Below are positions 23,163-31,439 of a stretch of DNA of 64,000 bases, piece after piece. The notes under the pieces were generated by a model. The model was not told the origin of the DNA. It was given only the letters and a program-made list of their open reading frames with translations, and ran no database searches. Within the stretch, counting starts at the first letter, position 1, and every line of letters begins with the position of its first letter. Position numbers and translations under genes: made by a program. Origin of the DNA: Sphingobacterium spiritivorum ATCC 33861 (lineage in GTDB: Bacteria; Bacteroidota; Bacteroidia; Sphingobacteriales; Sphingobacteriaceae); NCBI RefSeq assembly GCF_000143765.1, contig NZ_GL379770.1, positions 620,001 to 684,000 on the forward strand, given 5' to 3'.

Positions 23163-25583
23163 ATGTCAGGAACCATATTACAGCATATGCAAACATACGA
23201 ACCTTCGAAGCTGAGCTTTGATGATTTTAGGAAAATCATTATTGCTGATTACCGTCTGGCGGTAGAAAGCAGGTTTGTAAGTTTGTTGGGAAGAAAAGAA
23301 GTATTGACCGGAAAAGCTAAGTTTGGAATTTTCGGAGACGGTAAAGAACTTGCGCAGATTGCTTTAGCAAAAGTTTTTCGGGAAGGAGACTGGCGGTCAG
23401 GATATTATCGTGATCAGACCTTTGTATTTGCTTCCGGTATTTCTACTGTTTATCATTTCTTTTCTCAGTTGTATGCGCACCCTGATCTGGAGGCGGATCC
23501 TTCATCCGGCGGAAGACAAATGAATTGTCACTTTTCTACCCGTCAGATTGATGAAGACGGAAACTGGTTCAACCAGATGCAGCAGAAGAATTCGGCATCG
23601 GATATCTCTACTACCGGAGGGCAGATGTCCCGTATTATGGGATTGGGCTTAGCATCAAAACTGTATCGTCATAATCCGGATCTGAGCCATCTCTCTTATT
23701 TTTCGGATAAAGGTAATGAAGTGGTTTTCTGTTCTGTAGGAAATGCATCTACTTCGGAAGGCGTCTTCCTGGAAACAATAAATGCGGCTGGTGTCAACCA
23801 GATACCTGTTGTGATTTCTGTATGGGACGATGGCTATGGTATATCAGTGCCTAATGAAGTGCAAACTACAAAAGGAGATATTTCGGAAGTGCTGAAAGGA
23901 TTCCAACGTCAGGAAGGTGATACAACTGGTTTTGAAATCTTTAAAGTGAACGGATGGGATTATGCCGGTCTGGTCGAGACTTATGAGCAGGCTGTACGTT
24001 TTGCAAGGGAAGAACATGTTCCTTGCCTGGTTCATGTGACAGAATTGACACAACCTCAGGGACACTCTACCAGTGGATCCCACGAACGCTATAAATCTGC
24101 TGAACGGTTGCAGTGGGAGCATGATTTTGACTGTAATGTAAAAATGAGACAATGGATTCTGGAGTCTGATATGGCTACAGAAGAAGAACTGAACCAGATT
24201 GAAGCAGAAGCTAAAGAATATGTCCGCACGGAACAGCGAAGAGCGTGGACAGATTATCATAAAACTATTAACGGAGACCTTGAACAGGCAATAAATCTGT
24301 TGGAACGGATAGCGTCTCCTTTGGTAGAAATGCCTTTAAAAACATTAAAATCATTGCCCGAACCCTCTTTTAAAGAAGTGTATGTCAATGTACGAAGAGC
24401 AATCCGTGAACTCAGAGGCGTACAGGTTAAAGGCAAGCAGGACTTGATGAACTGGTATCATGCACAGCAACGCGTGAATGAAAACCGGTTTAACGATTTT
24501 CTGTTTACGGATACTCCTGATTCTCCATTAAATGTAGAGGTTATTCCTGCACAATATGATGAAGAAACACGGATTGTAGATGGCAGGGAAGTACTGAATG
24601 CCTGTTTTGATGCTAATTTCTCCAGAGATGAACGATTGGTCGCATTTGGAGAAGATGTAGGAAAAATAGGAGATGTAAATCAGGGATTTGCGGGACTTCA
24701 GCAAAAGTTCGGCGAACTGCGGATATTCGATACGGGTATCCGGGAATCTGCTATTATCGGCAAAGGACTGGGACTCTCTCTGAGAGGGCTGCGCCCGATT
24801 GCAGAAATTCAGTATCTGGATTATCTTATTTATGCGTTACCGATTCTGAGTGATGACCTGGCCAGTCTGAGTTATCGTACCAAAGCGGGACAGAAAGCTC
24901 CGGTCATAGTGCGTACACGCGGACACAGGCTAGAAGGAATCTGGCATTCCGGTTCACCGATGACAGTGTTACTGGGAGCTTTGAGAGGATTGCATATTTG
25001 TGTTCCAAGAAATATGACTCAGGCAGCAGGTATGTACAATACACTGCTGAGAGGGGACGAGCCGGCTGTGGTCGTGGAATGTCTTAACGGATATCGCCTC
25101 AAAGAAAAAATGCCAAAGAATATTGGTGAATTTACAGTTCCTTTAGGTATAGCTGAAGTAGTCAAAGAGGGAGTAGATCTGACTGTAGTTTCCTACGGAT
25201 CCACGCTGAGAGTTGTTCAGGAAGCAGCGATTGAGCTTGAAAAACTGGGAATTAATATAGAAATTGTAGATATCCAATGTCTGTATCCGCTGGATCGGAC
25301 GGAAATATGTAAATTGTCTTTAGATAAAACCAACAGATTATTGGTGGTAGATGAGGATGTTCCTGGAGGTGCTTCCGCGTATATTTTACAACATATACTG
25401 GAAAACCAGAAAGGATATTATGTATTGGATGGTCAGCCTCGCACTCTGACTGCAAAGGCTCATCGTCCTCCGTACGGATCAGACGGGGATTACTTTACTA
25501 AACCATCTGCTGATGATGTGATTGAAATCGTCTATGAGATGATGAATGATGCTAATCCGGAAAAGTATCCTGCACTCTATTAG
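23163..25583 (+). CDS. 2-oxoacid dehydrogenase E1, alpha and beta subunits fused
   Basis: An 806-residue fusion. Residues to about 400 match the thiamine-binding alpha subunit; about 460-806 match the transketolase-like beta subunit (AFGEDVGKIGDVNQGFAGLQ, IRESAIIGKGLGLSLRGLRP, RGHRLEGIWHSGSPM). It decarboxylates a 2-oxoacid and passes the acyl group to a lipoyl E2. Branched-chain 2-oxoacids are likely, but pyruvate cannot be excluded. The thiamine motif is unusual: GNASTSEG (193-200) and WDDGYGIS (221-228) stand where GDG/GEG and NN are normal, an apparent Asp/Asn exchange. No E2 or E3 gene is adjacent. Confidence 0.88.
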   Translation: MSGTILQHMQTYEPSKLSFDDFRKIIIADYRLAVESRFVSLLGRKEVLTGKAKFGIFGDGKELAQIALAKVFREGDWRSGYYRDQTFVFASGISTVYHFFSQLYAHPDLEADPSSGGRQMNCHFSTRQIDEDGNWFNQMQQKNSASDISTTGGQMSRIMGLGLASKLYRHNPDLSHLSYFSDKGNEVVFCSVGNASTSEGVFLETINAAGVNQIPVVISVWDDGYGISVPNEVQTTKGDISEVLKGFQRQEGDTTGFEIFKVNGWDYAGLVETYEQAVRFAREEHVPCLVHVTELTQPQGHSTSGSHERYKSAERLQWEHDFDCNVKMRQWILESDMATEEELNQIEAEAKEYVRTEQRRAWTDYHKTINGDLEQAINLLERIASPLVEMPLKTLKSLPEPSFKEVYVNVRRAIRELRGVQVKGKQDLMNWYHAQQRVNENRFNDFLFTDTPDSPLNVEVIPAQYDEETRIVDGREVLNACFDANFSRDERLVAFGEDVGKIGDVNQGFAGLQQKFGELRIFDTGIRESAIIGKGLGLSLRGLRPIAEIQYLDYLIYALPILSDDLASLSYRTKAGQKAPVIVRTRGHRLEGIWHSGSPMTVLLGALRGLHICVPRNMTQAAGMYNTLLRGDEPAVVVECLNGYRLKEKMPKNIGEFTVPLGIAEVVKEGVDLTVVSYGSTLRVVQEAAIELEKLGINIEIVDIQCLYPLDRTEICKLSLDKTNRLLVVDEDVPGGASAYILQHILENQKGYYVLDGQPRTLTAKAHRPPYGSDGDYFTKPSADDVIEIVYEMMNDANPEKYPALY

Positions 25584-25615
25584 GCAGTTAGCAGGATACC
25601 TTAATTTTTTATCCT

Positions 25616-26473
25616 CTAAAAGATACTTGCAGCCCCGATAATGGCTGCTTTTTCATCCAGATTACTTCTGCCAATGGTATAGGCACTAAATTCTTCGGTA
25701 CGGTAAGATGTTATAATATCCAATGCCTTCGCAATATTTCCGCCTATTATATAATGTGTACAGTTATATTTTTCGCTGAAAAATTTCAAAAAGTCCAGTA
25801 ACTGCGCACTGTATTCCTGAATAAGCGTAGCAAACTCTGCTTCGTCCTGATGTTGCTCCAGAATCTCTTTCAGACCCTCGGCCTTATTTCCGGTCAACTC
25901 TTCAAATCTTCTCGTGAACCAACGCGTTACCAGGTATTCTTCGAAAATAGAATCTCTGTATGCTGTGTTCCAAAGATCCGCATCAAACGCTTTATTGCCA
26001 TTACTCCATACCGCACTTCCTAATCCTGTACCCAGAGTAATACCCAGTATTTTTTCCTCATTATCAAGTTTGGAAGCAAATATTTCGCCTTGCAGAAATG
26101 CGGCTGCATCATTAATATATCTGATCTCGATGGAGGAGTTGCCCATAGCCTCACGAATACCCGCAGAAGTATCCAGCTGAAATAAGCTGTCATATTTGTC
26201 CTGATTGTGCATCAGTGAAATTCCTTTTTCATAATCAAAGGGACCCGGCATGGCGATACCAAGCTGTTTAATTTCTTCAGGAGATTTTGTTATTGTCTCT
26301 TTAAGATTGGAAGCCCAGTTTTGAAAAATCGATTTAGCATCCGAGGAAGAATCAACACGATTGCGTGTAACACTTTCAAATAGAATGGACCAGTCAGCTG
26401 TATCGACGATAGCTGAGGTAATATGAGAGCCTCCGATATCGGAGGCTAAAATGTATCGTTTAGAAACGGGCAT
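25616..26473 (-). CDS. ROK-family sugar kinase-like protein
   Basis: A 285-residue actin-fold kinase with phosphate-1 motif [26 protein letters not shown], the catalytic region [12 protein letters not shown] and the phosphate-2 motif [13 protein letters not shown]. These are typical of ROK glucokinases and N-acetylhexosamine kinases. The usual ROK zinc motif CxCGxxGC is missing, so specificity is open. It overlaps the end of aroC by 14 bases and is the last gene of the aromatic operon, so it should share the pheA attenuator. No link between a sugar kinase and chorismate is obvious. Confidence 0.8.
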   Translation of the reverse strand: MPVSKRYILASDIGGSHITSAIVDTADWSILFESVTRNRVDSSSDAKSIFQNWASNLKETITKSPEEIKQLGIAMPGPFDYEKGISLMHNQDKYDSLFQLDTSAGIREAMGNSSIEIRYINDAAAFLQGEIFASKLDNEEKILGITLGTGLGSAVWSNGNKAFDADLWNTAYRDSIFEEYLVTRWFTRRFEELTGNKAEGLKEILEQHQDEAEFATLIQEYSAQLLDFLKFFSEKYNCTHYIIGGNIAKALDIITSYRTEEFSAYTIGRSNLDEKAAIIGAASIF

Positions 26474-27566
26474 TCGAATAACTTTTTTGTCTTAATAAAT
26501 GGTCTGTAATCACGAGTGCTGCCATAGCTTCTACTATAACTACTGCACGCGGTACTACACAAGGGTCATGTCTTCCTTTGCCTGAAATACTTACAGACTC
26601 TCCTTCGGTATTAACCGTTTCCTGATCTCTCATAATAGTGGCAACGGGTTTAAATGCTGTACGGAATGTAATGTCCATTCCATTGGAGATACCCCCCTGA
26701 ATACCCCCTGAAAAATTTGTAATTGTATGTACATGCTCCAGATCCTGATCTTCGGTCAGAAAAATGTCGTTATGTTCAGATCCTATCATTTGTGAGCCTT
26801 CAAATCCGGACCCGTATTCAAATCCGTGTACGGCATTGATGCTCATCATCGCTTTGGCCAGATCAGCGTGCAATTTGTCAAATACAGGCTCGCCTAATCC
26901 GGTAGGTACATTGCGGATGACTGTTGAAATTTTTCCTCCTACTGTGTCTCCTGCTTTACGGATGCCGTCAATAAATGAAATCATTTCATTGGCTGTAGCG
27001 GGATCTACACATCTCACAATGTTATTTTCGCGTTGTTCCAGCAGTGTAGACAGATCGCTGTGATCAAGATTCGGCGCATCAATCTTTCCTACGGAAGAGA
27101 CGTGTGCAAATATCTCAATGCCAAGTTGTTTTAAGAATAATTTGGCTACAGCACCGGCTGCTACTCTTGCGGCAGTTTCCCGTGCGGATGAACGACCGCC
27201 ACCGCGATAATCACGATTACCGTATTTCATATGATACGTGTAGTCGGCGTGAGAAGGCCTGAATTTATTCTGTATGTGAGAATAGTCTTTAGATCGCTGG
27301 TCTTCATTGGGAATGACCAGAGCAATTGGGGTACCGGTTGATTTTCCTTCAAATACACCTGAAAGAATTTTTGCAGTATCACTTTCTTTGCGTTGAGTTG
27401 TAATCTTGGATTGTCCGGGTTTTCTTTTATCCAATTCCGATTGGATGAAAGTCTCATCGATTTCGATATTTGACGGACAACCGTCAATAATCACACCGAT
27501 CGCTTCGCCATGTGATTCCCCGAAAGTCGTAATCCTGAATACTTCTCCAAATGAATTTCCTGCCAT
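26460..27566 (-). CDS. aroC: Chorismate synthase
   Basis: A 368-residue chorismate synthase, the last step of the shikimate pathway, which turns EPSP to chorismate using reduced FMN. It opens [25 protein letters not shown], has the family signature [24 protein letters not shown] shared across the enzyme (first part at about 115-130), and later [13 protein letters not shown]. It follows aroA with a 75-base gap that holds a perfect 36-base palindrome, and it overlaps the ROK gene by 14 bases. Confidence 0.96.
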   Translation of the reverse strand: MAGNSFGEVFRITTFGESHGEAIGVIIDGCPSNIEIDETFIQSELDKRKPGQSKITTQRKESDTAKILSGVFEGKSTGTPIALVIPNEDQRSKDYSHIQNKFRPSHADYTYHMKYGNRDYRGGGRSSARETAARVAAGAVAKLFLKQLGIEIFAHVSSVGKIDAPNLDHSDLSTLLEQRENNIVRCVDPATANEMISFIDGIRKAGDTVGGKISTVIRNVPTGLGEPVFDKLHADLAKAMMSINAVHGFEYGSGFEGSQMIGSEHNDIFLTEDQDLEHVHTITNFSGGIQGGISNGMDITFRTAFKPVATIMRDQETVNTEGESVSISGKGRHDPCVVPRAVVIVEAMAALVITDHLLRQKSYSNARF

Positions 27567-27600
27567 AAAGTTTAATAATGTATTAGCAAAGCGTAAAGAT

Positions 27601-27636
27601 ATAGAATAAGACCATAATATTATGGTCTTATTCTAT
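27601..27636. repeat. Perfect 18-bp inverted repeat between aroA and aroC
   Basis: ATAGAATAAGACCATAAT is followed directly by its exact reverse complement, making a 36-base palindrome five bases after the aroA stop. As RNA it would form a long hairpin. On the minus strand it is followed by ATCTTTACG, not a clean T run, so it may be a weak internal terminator, a processing or stability element, or a protein site. A TATCTTTA box after it could restart transcription for aroC. Confidence 0.7.
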
Positions 27637-27641
27637 TTTAT

Positions 27642-28892
27642 CTATGCAGTAATGGTAAAATTTTGATTTTTTAGGTGATCCCAGAATTCGGGATATGATT
27701 TTTCGACTACCATATGGTCTTCTATATGAATCTGATCAAATACTAGGGCCAGCGGAGCGAATGCCATAGCCATACGATGATCTTCATATGTCCTGATTGT
27801 TATGTGTTCAGGTTTGAAGACATTGGAAGTCTTCAGGTGGTATATTCCATTATCTTCTAATAGTAATGCCCCGAATTTGCCAATCTCATTCTGAAGAGCA
27901 GCAATACGGTCTGTTTCTTTGATTTTGAGTGTTTCCAGACCGGTAAATGAAATGTCGCGTTTCAATGCGGCTGCACATACAATGACTGTCTGAGCCAGGT
28001 CGGGACATTCTTTGAAGTCAAAAAGAGTCTGATCAGAATCAACTGCTGACTTGTGAAGATGGAGCCCGTCCTGTTCAAAAGAAGAACGTACGCCGAAGTG
28101 TGTCATTATATCTACTATTGCGCTGTCTCCCTGCAGGCTGTTCTGCTTCAATCCGGGAAGCACAATATGTCCGTCTTCGGATAGCGCCACTATTGCATAC
28201 CAATAGGATGCAGCACTCCAGTCCGGTTCTATATACAAAGTAGCTTCTTTTGTTTCCTGAGGAGCTATCTCAATCGCATTTTCACTCCAAGTGTGAGATA
28301 TACCCGCTTCTTTGAGCATATCTAATGTCATCGATACATAAGGTCTTGATGTCAGTTCTCCTTCAATATGTAGTGTAAGACCTTTTTTCAATGCTGCTGC
28401 GATCAGTAACAGCGAAGAAATATACTGGCTGCTTATGTTACCTTTTATAGAAACTTCATTTTTATTCTGAAACATTCCTCCTTCTATTTTCAAAGGGGGA
28501 TATCCTGCTTTCTTCTCATAATGTATATCTGCACCTAATGTTTTTAATGCATCAACGAGAATACCGATAGGACGCTGTTGCATCCGCTCTGTACCTGTAA
28601 GGATAAAATTGCCTTTTACTAAGTTGAGATAGGATGTCAAAAAACGCATTGCTGTACCTGCGGGTCCGATGTTGATTGTTTGGGTTTCGGGTTGTGGTTC
28701 AGCAGCGATCTTTAAAGCACGCTGCATAATCACGGTGTCATCTGCATTCGAAAGATTTTCGATATGGACATTACCTTTACTCAGTGCCTGGATAATGAGG
28801 GCACGGTTGCTCTCAGATTTAGAACCTGTGAGCTGTACCGTACCTTTTATTGTTTTACCTGGATGGCTTAATGCAATGCTAGAATGCTCCAT
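27642..28892 (-). CDS. aroA: 3-phosphoshikimate 1-carboxyvinyltransferase (EPSP synthase)
   Basis: A 416-residue EPSP synthase adding PEP enolpyruvate to shikimate-3-phosphate. Binding motifs are GSKSESNRALI (23-33), NADDT (49-53), SSQYISSLLL, ETDRIAAL and YEDHRMAMAFAPL. The PEP/glyphosate loop reads GPAGTAMRFL (76-85) where E. coli has GNAGTAMRPL. The position of Pro101, whose changes lower glyphosate sensitivity in E. coli, is therefore Phe84 here. The start codon sits at the end of the DAHP synthase gene, sharing one base (28892), so translation is coupled. Confidence 0.95.
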   Translation of the reverse strand: MEHSSIALSHPGKTIKGTVQLTGSKSESNRALIIQALSKGNVHIENLSNADDTVIMQRALKIAAEPQPETQTINIGPAGTAMRFLTSYLNLVKGNFILTGTERMQQRPIGILVDALKTLGADIHYEKKAGYPPLKIEGGMFQNKNEVSIKGNISSQYISSLLLIAAALKKGLTLHIEGELTSRPYVSMTLDMLKEAGISHTWSENAIEIAPQETKEATLYIEPDWSAASYWYAIVALSEDGHIVLPGLKQNSLQGDSAIVDIMTHFGVRSSFEQDGLHLHKSAVDSDQTLFDFKECPDLAQTVIVCAAALKRDISFTGLETLKIKETDRIAALQNEIGKFGALLLEDNGIYHLKTSNVFKPEHITIRTYEDHRMAMAFAPLALVFDQIHIEDHMVVEKSYPEFWDHLKNQNFTITA

Positions 28893-29998
28893 TACGCCTC
28901 CGTAGCTGGTGTGTTGTTCATTACTTCATTTTGCCTGCGGATAGACTCATTGTGTAACAGTTCTAAGAATTTTACCGTAAAATCCTGATCTAAGTTTAAT
29001 GCATTGGCTAATTTTGCACGTTTTTGGACAATTTCATCCCAACGCGAAACTTGTAAGATAGTTACATTATTATCCCGTTTGTATTCACCGATTTTCTCAG
29101 CAATTTTCATACGGTCTCCGATTTGCTGGATTATCCTGTCATCCAGTTTGTCGATTTCAGCACGTAGTTCAGAAAGTTTATCTTCGAAAGCAGGGTTATC
29201 GGATTCCGGACGACGTAAAGATAGATGGCCTACCAGTTCAGCCAAAGCTGCAGGAGTAAGTTGTTGTTTTGCGTCTGTCCATGCTACTGAAGGATCGATG
29301 TGTGATTCGATGATTAATCCCTGCATATCCATATCCATTGCTTTTTGTGCTATGTACGGGATCAGTTCACGATTTCCGCAGATATGACTTGGATCGTTGA
29401 TAACCGGAAGATCAGGAATTAAGGTTTTAAGCTGAATAGCCAGATCCCACATTGGTTCATTTCTGAATGCTGTCTTCTCATAGGAAGAGAATCCTCTGTG
29501 AATAGCGGCTAATTTTTTAATACCTGCACGGTTGATACGCTCTAATGCACCTACCCATAAAGAAAGATCCGGATTCACAGGGTTTTTAACTAATACAGGT
29601 ACATCAACACCTTGTAAAGCATCTGCTATTTCCTGCACAGTGAACGGGTTTGCTGTAGAGCGGGCACCAATCCAAAGGATATCTACTCCTGCAGCTAAAG
29701 CTTCTTCCACGTGTTTAGCGGTTGCAACTTCTGTAGCCGTCAATAATCCTGTTTCTTCTTTTGCTCTTTTTAACCACTCCAGGCCAATACTTCCTATACC
29801 TTCGAATTCTCCCGGACGGGTACGAGGCTTCCAGATTCCGGCACGTAATACATTTACTTTGCCAGTATTTGCCAAAAGGTGAGCTGTAGAAACCAGTTGT
29901 TCTTCAGTCTCTGCACTACAAGGGCCTCCGATGATCAATGGTCTGTCTCCTGTATCTAACCAGGATTTTAGCGGAAGGATGTCTAATGTGTGTTTCAT
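28892..29998 (-). CDS. Bifunctional DAHP synthase / chorismate mutase
   Basis: A 368-residue fusion. Residues 1 to about 265 are a type Ib-like DAHP synthase barrel (IIGGPCSAETEEQ at 23-35, GIWKPRTRPGEFEG, AIHRGFSSYEKTAFRN, NDPSHICG) that starts the shikimate pathway. Residues about 270-360 are an AroQ chorismate mutase helix bundle (LRAEIDKLDDRIIQQIGDRMKIAEKIGEYK). Joining the first pathway step to the chorismate branch enzyme lets chorismate-derived ligands control entry, a known feature of such fusions. It lies 33 bases after pheA and directly before aroA. Confidence 0.94.
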   Translation of the reverse strand: MKHTLDILPLKSWLDTGDRPLIIGGPCSAETEEQLVSTAHLLANTGKVNVLRAGIWKPRTRPGEFEGIGSIGLEWLKRAKEETGLLTATEVATAKHVEEALAAGVDILWIGARSTANPFTVQEIADALQGVDVPVLVKNPVNPDLSLWVGALERINRAGIKKLAAIHRGFSSYEKTAFRNEPMWDLAIQLKTLIPDLPVINDPSHICGNRELIPYIAQKAMDMDMQGLIIESHIDPSVAWTDAKQQLTPAALAELVGHLSLRRPESDNPAFEDKLSELRAEIDKLDDRIIQQIGDRMKIAEKIGEYKRDNNVTILQVSRWDEIVQKRAKLANALNLDQDFTVKFLELLHNESIRRQNEVMNNTPATEA

Positions 29999-30031
29999 TT
30001 TATTGCGTATTTTATATTTTCAGTTTATTAA

Positions 30032-30856
30032 TTACAATTTCTCATTTTTAATGTATTCACCCATGATACTGAAGTTGACAGTATGCTTCAGTACTTTGCG
30101 GATAGCCGCATCGTATTCGGATTGTTTTTTCCATTCGACATCTACATAAAAATCATAGTCATTACGACGTCCTACGACGGGCATAGACTGGATCTTTGTC
30201 AGATTGACATTTTGCTCTGCAAAACATTGAAGTACATTGGCCAGTGCGCCTACTGCATTGCCGGTTTGGAAAGATAAAGATGCCTTGTTCGCATTTTTCT
30301 GTTCGACAACTTCATCTGCCAGAATCAGAAAACGTGTTGCGTTCTTTTTGTTCGTTTCAATTCTGCGTTCAATAATTTCAAGACCGTAGAGTTTAGCTGC
30401 AAGTTCCCCGGCAATCGCTGCTGTGGAGGTCAGCTTTTCATCTGCTATCTTCTTTGCTGCAGCTGCTGTATCTGTGAACTCTTTCACCAGAAAATGCGGA
30501 TGATCTTCCAAAAAGGCATCACACTGACGGATAGCAATGGGATGAGATTCTACAATCTTGATATCTGCTAATTTTACTCCCGGCATCGCTAGCAAGTGCT
30601 GTTGGATGTGCAGATATACTTCACCTACAATATGAAAGCGGTAGTCACGCAACAGATTGTAATTCTGGAGAATGCTTCCGGCAATTGAATTCTCTATGGC
30701 CATGACCACATAATCTGCCTTTTTCTGTTTCAGAATATCGCAGGTCTTTTTAAAAGAATCGCATTCGACAATTTCTATATCATTGCCAAAATATTTGAAG
30801 GCTGCTTCTTCGTGAAAAGAGGCCTTTGCCCCCTGTATTGCAATTTTTAAGCTCAT
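30032..30856 (-). CDS. pheA: Prephenate dehydratase
   Basis: A 274-residue enzyme turning prephenate into phenylpyruvate. The catalytic domain (1 to about 185) has AIQGAKASFHEEAA, AIENSIAGSI and the essential NATRFLIL. A C-terminal ACT domain (about 195-270) has the GALA-type motif (GNAVGALANVL). The second Phe-binding motif, ESRP in E. coli, reads QSMP here, so allosteric Phe binding may differ (inference). It is the first structural gene after the leader attenuator at 30875-31060 and heads the pheA, DAHP synthase, aroA, aroC, ROK operon. Confidence 0.94.
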   Translation of the reverse strand: MSLKIAIQGAKASFHEEAAFKYFGNDIEIVECDSFKKTCDILKQKKADYVVMAIENSIAGSILQNYNLLRDYRFHIVGEVYLHIQQHLLAMPGVKLADIKIVESHPIAIRQCDAFLEDHPHFLVKEFTDTAAAAKKIADEKLTSTAAIAGELAAKLYGLEIIERRIETNKKNATRFLILADEVVEQKNANKASLSFQTGNAVGALANVLQCFAEQNVNLTKIQSMPVVGRRNDYDFYVDVEWKKQSEYDAAIRKVLKHTVNFSIMGEYIKNEKL

Positions 30857-30874
30857 TTTTATCGTTAACTTTCC

Positions 30875-30910
30875 AAAAAAAGAGGGTCCCGAATATTTCC
30901 GGGACCCTCT
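30875..30910 (-). terminator. Attenuator terminator in the pheA leader
   Basis: An 11-bp GC-rich stem, AGAGGGTCCCG (30881-30891) with CGGGACCCTCT (30900-30910), is followed on the minus strand by seven T residues (30881-30875). It lies between the leader peptide stop and the pheA ATG, whose A is 18 bases after the T run. A strong terminator in front of its own operon is the expected off state of attenuation. Confidence 0.92.
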
Positions 30911-30938
30911 ATATATCTGTATAACTTATATCTATATA

Positions 30939-31004
30939 CTAGTCCCTGCTCTTATTGCTAAAATAAAAGAAACCAAAAAATAGATATGTGTTATTATGTT
31001 TCAT
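30939..31004 (-). CDS. pheL: pheA leader peptide (Phe-rich)
   Basis: A 21-codon frame with ATG at 31002-31004 and TAG at 30939-30941. After MKHNNTYL it reads FFGFFYF and then SNKSRD, so five of seven consecutive codons in the core are Phe and one more is Tyr, with another Tyr at codon 7. It starts about 25 bases after the -7 box and ends 29 bases before the terminator stem. This is the classic arrangement of an amino-acid leader peptide. The symbol is used by analogy with E. coli pheL; the sequence itself is unrelated. Confidence 0.88.
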   Translation of the reverse strand: MKHNNTYLFFGFFYFSNKSRD

Positions 31005-31029
31005 TGTCTGTGTCTCGTGTTTGACATTT

Positions 31030-31060
31030 CAAATGTACGGCAAAAAATTAAAAATCCAAA
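31030..31060 (-). promoter_or_regulatory. Promoter of the pheA leader and aromatic operon
   Basis: On the minus strand TTTG (31060-31057), 19 bases, then TACATTTG (31037-31030). This is an exact fit to the Bacteroidota housekeeping promoter, TTTG-N19-21-TAnnTTTG. It places the transcript start about 20 bases before the leader peptide. Confidence 0.8.
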
Positions 31061-31439
31061 TAAAATTTAAAATTTATTGTTTTTTTTTAGTCATTATAGA
31101 TGTGTTTTTGTGCTGATTTTTAGGTGTAAAAAATGGCTGATATTAGTGTTAATTATGTGTGAGTTTTATATTAAAAATACTTCTTTTGTTTTGTTTTTTT
31201 ATTTAATAAAACATTTGTATTCAATTATTTATGTTTTTTATTTACTTAAATTAATGGTTACATATTTGGTCTTTTTTTTACATTATTTGTTGCTTTTTTT
31301 TTGTTGAAATATATAGTATTTTTTTTGTATTTTTTTATTAAAAATATGTGTTTTTTGGATGGTTATTTTGTTTGGAATTATACTTTTCATTTAATTATTT
31401 TGGTTTTATTAATTTTGCAGCTTCCCTTTTATAATTTAT
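31061..31439. other. Extremely T-rich gene-free stretch
   Basis: About 380 bases between the divergent pheA promoter and the nuclease gene. The plus strand is strongly T-biased, with many T runs of six to nine. Open frames on the plus strand here are strings of Phe, Leu, Ile and Tyr codons, as a T-rich strand would give, with no domain or good ribosome site. I regard it as non-coding. A TAATTTTG box at 31410-31417 could be the -7 of the nuclease operon. Confidence 0.55.
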
